From: Brevundimonas halotolerans
GTDB taxonomy: Bacteria; Pseudomonadota; Alphaproteobacteria; Caulobacterales; Caulobacteraceae
NCBI RefSeq assembly: GCF_003730275.1
Contig: NZ_QTTA01000010.1
Location: 124,001 to 188,000 of the forward strand
Length of the DNA stretch: 64,000 nucleotides
Direction: 5' to 3'
Below the pieces are notes generated by a model that was not told the origin of the DNA, made no database searches, and was given only the letters and a program-made list of their open reading frames with translations. Within the stretch, counting starts at the first letter, position 1; every line of letters starts with the position of its first letter. Position numbers and translations under genes: made by a program. Positions 63,971-64,000 of this stretch are shown here, piece by piece.

Positions 63971-64000
63971 CTGTTGTTCGTAGCGCCGTGACCGGCGTCG
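63967..64000 (+). CDS. fabH: 3-oxoacyl-ACP synthase III, N-terminus only (partial)
   Basis: A GTG at 63967 overlaps the plsX stop (GTGA). The eleven visible codons give (M)TVVRSAVTGV, the usual alphaproteobacterial FabH start, and plsX-fabH is the standard order. Cut by the window edge. Confidence 0.75.
   Translation, partial: MTVVRSAVTGV

Overview
The window is GC-rich chromosomal DNA, almost fully coding, from an alphaproteobacterium. The best fit is the Caulobacterales, with Brevundimonas-like as the working guess. Pointers are the order glyA-nrdR-ribD-ribE-ribB-ribH-nusB-thiL, a Shemin-type 5-aminolevulinate synthase (hemA), a cytochrome-c chaperone / DUF177 / plsX / fabH block, a K+-independent H+-pyrophosphatase, and lemA-htpX and bpt-motB pairs. 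The assignment rests on gene content and recalled synteny, not on a database search. I see no rRNA, tRNA, IS element or CRISPR array. No gene-free stretch exceeds 300 bases; the longest are 14487-14771, 12431-12707, 29761-29995 and 30191-30421, and each is described under its features.

Left part (1 to about 30 kb): a dense anaerobic nitrate-respiration block. A leftward nar operon (narK1-narK2-narG-narH-narJ-narI-PpiC-type isomerase-porin-hemerythrin) imports nitrate, reduces it at the quinol oxidase NarGHI and exports nitrite. It diverges from a Crp/Fnr regulator that has the FNR-type E..SR recognition helix but no N-terminal iron-sulfur cysteines (Dnr/NarR-like). Next come moaA, modABC (molybdate uptake) and a leftward operon nrdJ-ubiT-ubiU-ubiV-chorismate mutase-nnrS (oxygen-independent deoxynucleotide and ubiquinone synthesis plus NO tolerance). 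Divergent from nrdJ is ric/ytfE (di-iron cluster repair). A second leftward operon, PLP decarboxylase-moaD-moaE-moaB-moaC-moeA, makes molybdenum cofactor. FNR-type palindromes (TTGAY-N4-RTCAA) sit at the expected distance in front of narK1, the regulator, modA and nrdJ/ric, with an imperfect one before the decarboxylase-moa operon. The block therefore looks like one regulon: nitrate enzyme, its metal and cofactor, its quinone, a suitable ribonucleotide reductase and defence against nitrosative by-products.

Right part (about 30.4 kb to the end): ordinary housekeeping DNA. It holds gmk; a small ArsR/SRPBCC/VOC operon; recO; an M28 peptidase; parC; lemA-htpX; bpt; motB; a flavin reductase with a hydroxyisobutyrate-dehydrogenase-type protein; beta-carbonic anhydrase; hemB; a valine-catabolism run (acyl-CoA dehydrogenase, 3-hydroxyisobutyryl-CoA hydrolase, mmsB); hemA; glyA; nrdR; the riboflavin genes; nusB; thiL; hppA; bamE; the cytochrome chaperone; DUF177; plsX; and the first codons of fabH. 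The riboflavin genes lack two activities: RibD has only its reductase domain, and the RibA-like half of RibB has lost the zinc cysteines.

The abrupt change of theme just before gmk suggests that the anaerobic block is an inserted or lineage-specific module.
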